DNA of 5,987 nt, from assembly GCA_900552345.1 (NCBI GenBank), contig URZN01000089.1, positions 1-5,987 on the forward strand, read 5' to 3'. The DNA is from an uncultured Collinsella sp. GTDB lineage: Bacteria > Actinomycetota > Coriobacteriia > Coriobacteriales > Coriobacteriaceae. The translations under genes and the position numbers were made by a program. Positions 5,330 through 5,987 of this stretch are shown here, one piece after another; positions within the stretch are counted from its first letter, which is position 1; each line of letters begins with the position of its first letter. The notes under the pieces are model-generated. The model saw only the letters and a program-made list of their open reading frames with translations. It made no database searches and was not told where the DNA came from.

Positions 5330-5381
5330 CCCTGCAATACACTCGTATTGCAGGGCCTATGCTCAAGTTTGCCCCCTGCAA
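5330..5381. promoter_or_regulatory. Hairpin and three CCCTGCAA half-sites upstream of the Fe-S gene
   Basis: CCCTGCAATAC (5330-5340) and GTATTGCAGGG (5345-5355) form a perfect 11-bp inverted repeat around ACTC. The 4-nt centre with AATAC/GTATT arms has the geometry of CRP/FNR-family operators, though not the FNR consensus. A third half-site CCCTGCAA occurs at 5374-5381 and can pair with TTGCAGGG (5348-5355), which excludes the first hairpin. A single octamer GCTCAAGT (5361-5368), the same as in the TA operator, lies between. No T tract follows on the + strand; the - strand has only GGTTTTGG. A regulator site is the preferred reading. Confidence 0.6.
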
Positions 5382-5386
5382 CTGCG

Positions 5387-5404
5387 TATATTTAACCTGT
5401 ATAT
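5387..5404 (+). promoter_or_regulatory. Paired TATAT boxes, possible -10 elements or a ModE-like site
   Basis: TATAT at 5387-5391 and 5400-5404 are separated by 8 nt and bordered by CG on the outer sides (CG at 5385-5386 and 5405-5406). One may be the -10 box of the Fe-S operon, but no good -35 box is found at 16-18 bp, suggesting activator dependence. The arrangement resembles the TATAT-N7-TAYAT pattern reported for molybdate-responsive ModE sites, with one extra base. This is suggestive only. Confidence 0.3.
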
Positions 5405-5418
5405 CGTTGGAGGAATTC

Positions 5419-5509
5419 TATCGAAGTGCCTGTTTCGCCGCATGCACTCGATACGCCGATGCCGGACCACGGGCGGTCCGGGGCTACGTCGACAGGATCT
5501 CTCCGGCAT
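5419..5509 (+). other. Structured 5' leader of the Fe-S gene, possible riboswitch
   Basis: The leader can form a 10-bp stem with one bulged A (TATCG-A-AGTGC 5419-5429 with GCACTCGATA 5444-5453). A second stem is CCGGACC/GGTCCGG (5462-5468 and 5475-5481). A competing pairing is ATGCCGG (5459-5465) with CCGGCAT (5503-5509), which ends 7 nt before the ribosome site. The second and third stems share bases and cannot coexist, as expected of a switching leader. A molybdenum or tungsten cofactor riboswitch is one hypothesis because of the downstream gene type, but I do not recognise its conserved core. Confidence 0.4.
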
Positions 5510-5516
5510 GGGATTC

Positions 5517-5523
5517 AGGAGGG
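5517..5523 (+). promoter_or_regulatory. Ribosome binding site of the Fe-S gene
   Basis: AGGAGGG, a near-perfect Shine-Dalgarno sequence, lies 10 nt before ATG 5534. It supports that start over the in-frame GTG at 5426, which itself is preceded by GGAGG at 5409-5413 but at 12 nt. Confidence 0.75.
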
Positions 5524-5533
5524 AGTGAACAAC

Positions 5534-5987
5534 ATGGGCAATAAACGAGTCGTGGCTGATTCTTCACGCTGCATTGGGTGCCAAACCTGTATGGCGGCGT
5601 GCATCGAAGCACACGATATTCCCGGCAACATCGCCGCACCTCGCTTGCGCGTAACGCGCACCTACGAGATTTCCGCGCCGGTGGCATGTCACCACTGCGA
5701 GGATGCCCCGTGCGCCAAGGCCTGCCCCACGGGCGCCTTGTTCTTTGATCCAAAGAACCATCGTATCGGCGTTAACGAGGACAACTGCATCGGCTGCAAG
5801 AGCTGCATGGAGGCTTGCCCTTACGGCGCGCGTTACCTCGTTCACAGCGAGGATGGCTATTTCGGCTCCGAGTTGAACGAATACGAGAGCGTCGCCTATG
5901 AGAACATGCCGAAGATGACGGTGGACAAGTGCGACTTCTGCATCGAGCATTCCGGCGACGGAAAGCCCGATCCCGTATGCGTGAAGG
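5534..5987 (+). CDS. 4Fe-4S ferredoxin-type electron-transfer subunit (HycB/HydN/DmsB-like), 3' truncated by window
   Basis: The gene is open to the right edge, with 151 residues visible. It begins MGNKRVVADSSRCIGC, like the HycB/HydN opening, and carries cysteines for four [4Fe-4S] clusters: Cys13, 16, 19, 23; Cys52, 55, 60, 64 (CHHCEDAPCAKACP); Cys85, 88, 91, 95 (CIGCKSCMEACPYGARY); and the start of a fourth group, Cys133, 136 and 149. Such proteins pass electrons between a molybdopterin catalytic subunit and a membrane anchor or hydrogenase. APRLRV and CHHCEDAPC recall HycB/HydN of formate hydrogenlyase, while CPYGARY recalls DmsB/NrfC. The partner enzyme is outside the window, so the exact complex is open. 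The long upstream region with hairpins and palindromes suggests control by oxygen, electron acceptor or cofactor supply. The last residue group of cluster four is cut off by the edge. Confidence 0.9.
   Translation, partial: MGNKRVVADSSRCIGCQTCMAACIEAHDIPGNIAAPRLRVTRTYEISAPVACHHCEDAPCAKACPTGALFFDPKNHRIGVNEDNCIGCKSCMEACPYGARYLVHSEDGYFGSELNEYESVAYENMPKMTVDKCDFCIEHSGDGKPDPVCVK

Larger units (their letters stand above)
5107..5533. other. Long divergent control region, no gene
   Basis: These 427 bases separate the - strand TA operon from the + strand Fe-S gene. The stretch 5160-5320 is AT-rich compared with its surroundings. It contains the TA promoter and operator, GTGTA-A-TACAC (5276-5286), two copies of AATACACTC (5280-5288 and 5336-5344), a strong hairpin (5330-5355), three CCCTGCAA half-sites, two TATAT boxes (5387-5391 and 5400-5404) and a structured leader. 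No convincing short coding gene was found apart from a possible in-frame N-terminal extension of the Fe-S gene from GTG 5426. Confidence 0.7.

Noticed and set aside
5484..5950. Two - strand open frames opposite the Fe-S gene
   Set aside because: The + strand frame has four-cluster cysteine spacing and a strong ribosome site, so the - strand frames are shadows.

Overview
The window reads as chromosomal DNA from a GC-rich, probably anaerobic, gut-type actinobacterium. Collinsella or a close Coriobacteriia relative is the best guess, from the GC-biased codon use, the gene types and the protein flavour. This is an inference from appearance, not a database match.

Left part (1-2876, all + strand) is ordinary housekeeping. 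It holds a group II-like cysteine desulfurase family protein with its own strong intrinsic terminator, then a BrnQ-type branched-chain amino acid carrier, then a two-gene tRNA operon: tRNA-Pro(UGG) and tRNA-Gly(UCC), both with encoded CCA. The tRNA operon has a near-consensus sigma-70 promoter whose spacer contains a perfect palindrome, and it ends in a hairpin.

Middle part (2877-5202, genes on the - strand) looks like accessory DNA next to the tRNA genes. A solitary protein with an AbiEi-like N-terminus and a Vsr/DUF559-like nuclease C-terminus (3040-4047) lies between two copies of a striking 69-nt palindromic element. The two copies (2909-2977 and 4221-4289) have identical 23-bp arms and different 23-nt centres. 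A third, unrelated 14-bp perfect inverted repeat (4175-4209) sits beside the second copy. Beyond it is a toxin-antitoxin pair: a RelB/DinJ-like ribbon-helix-helix antitoxin followed, with an 8-nt overlap, by a PIN-domain toxin that lacks two of the usual acidic residues. The pair has a candidate promoter flanked by an operator-like inverted repeat.

Right part (5203-5987, + strand) is a long non-coding control region leading to a four-cluster ferredoxin-like electron-transfer subunit (HycB/HydN/DmsB type) that runs off the window. The control region contains an 11-bp perfect hairpin, three CCCTGCAA half-sites, paired TATAT boxes and a leader able to form alternative stems. This suggests that the downstream operon, probably a molybdo- or tungstoenzyme system such as a formate dehydrogenase or DMSO-reductase-like complex, is tightly regulated.

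No complete new system is demonstrated. The best candidates for something undescribed are the twin 69-nt palindromes with their enclosed nuclease-like gene, and the layered control region before the Fe-S gene.
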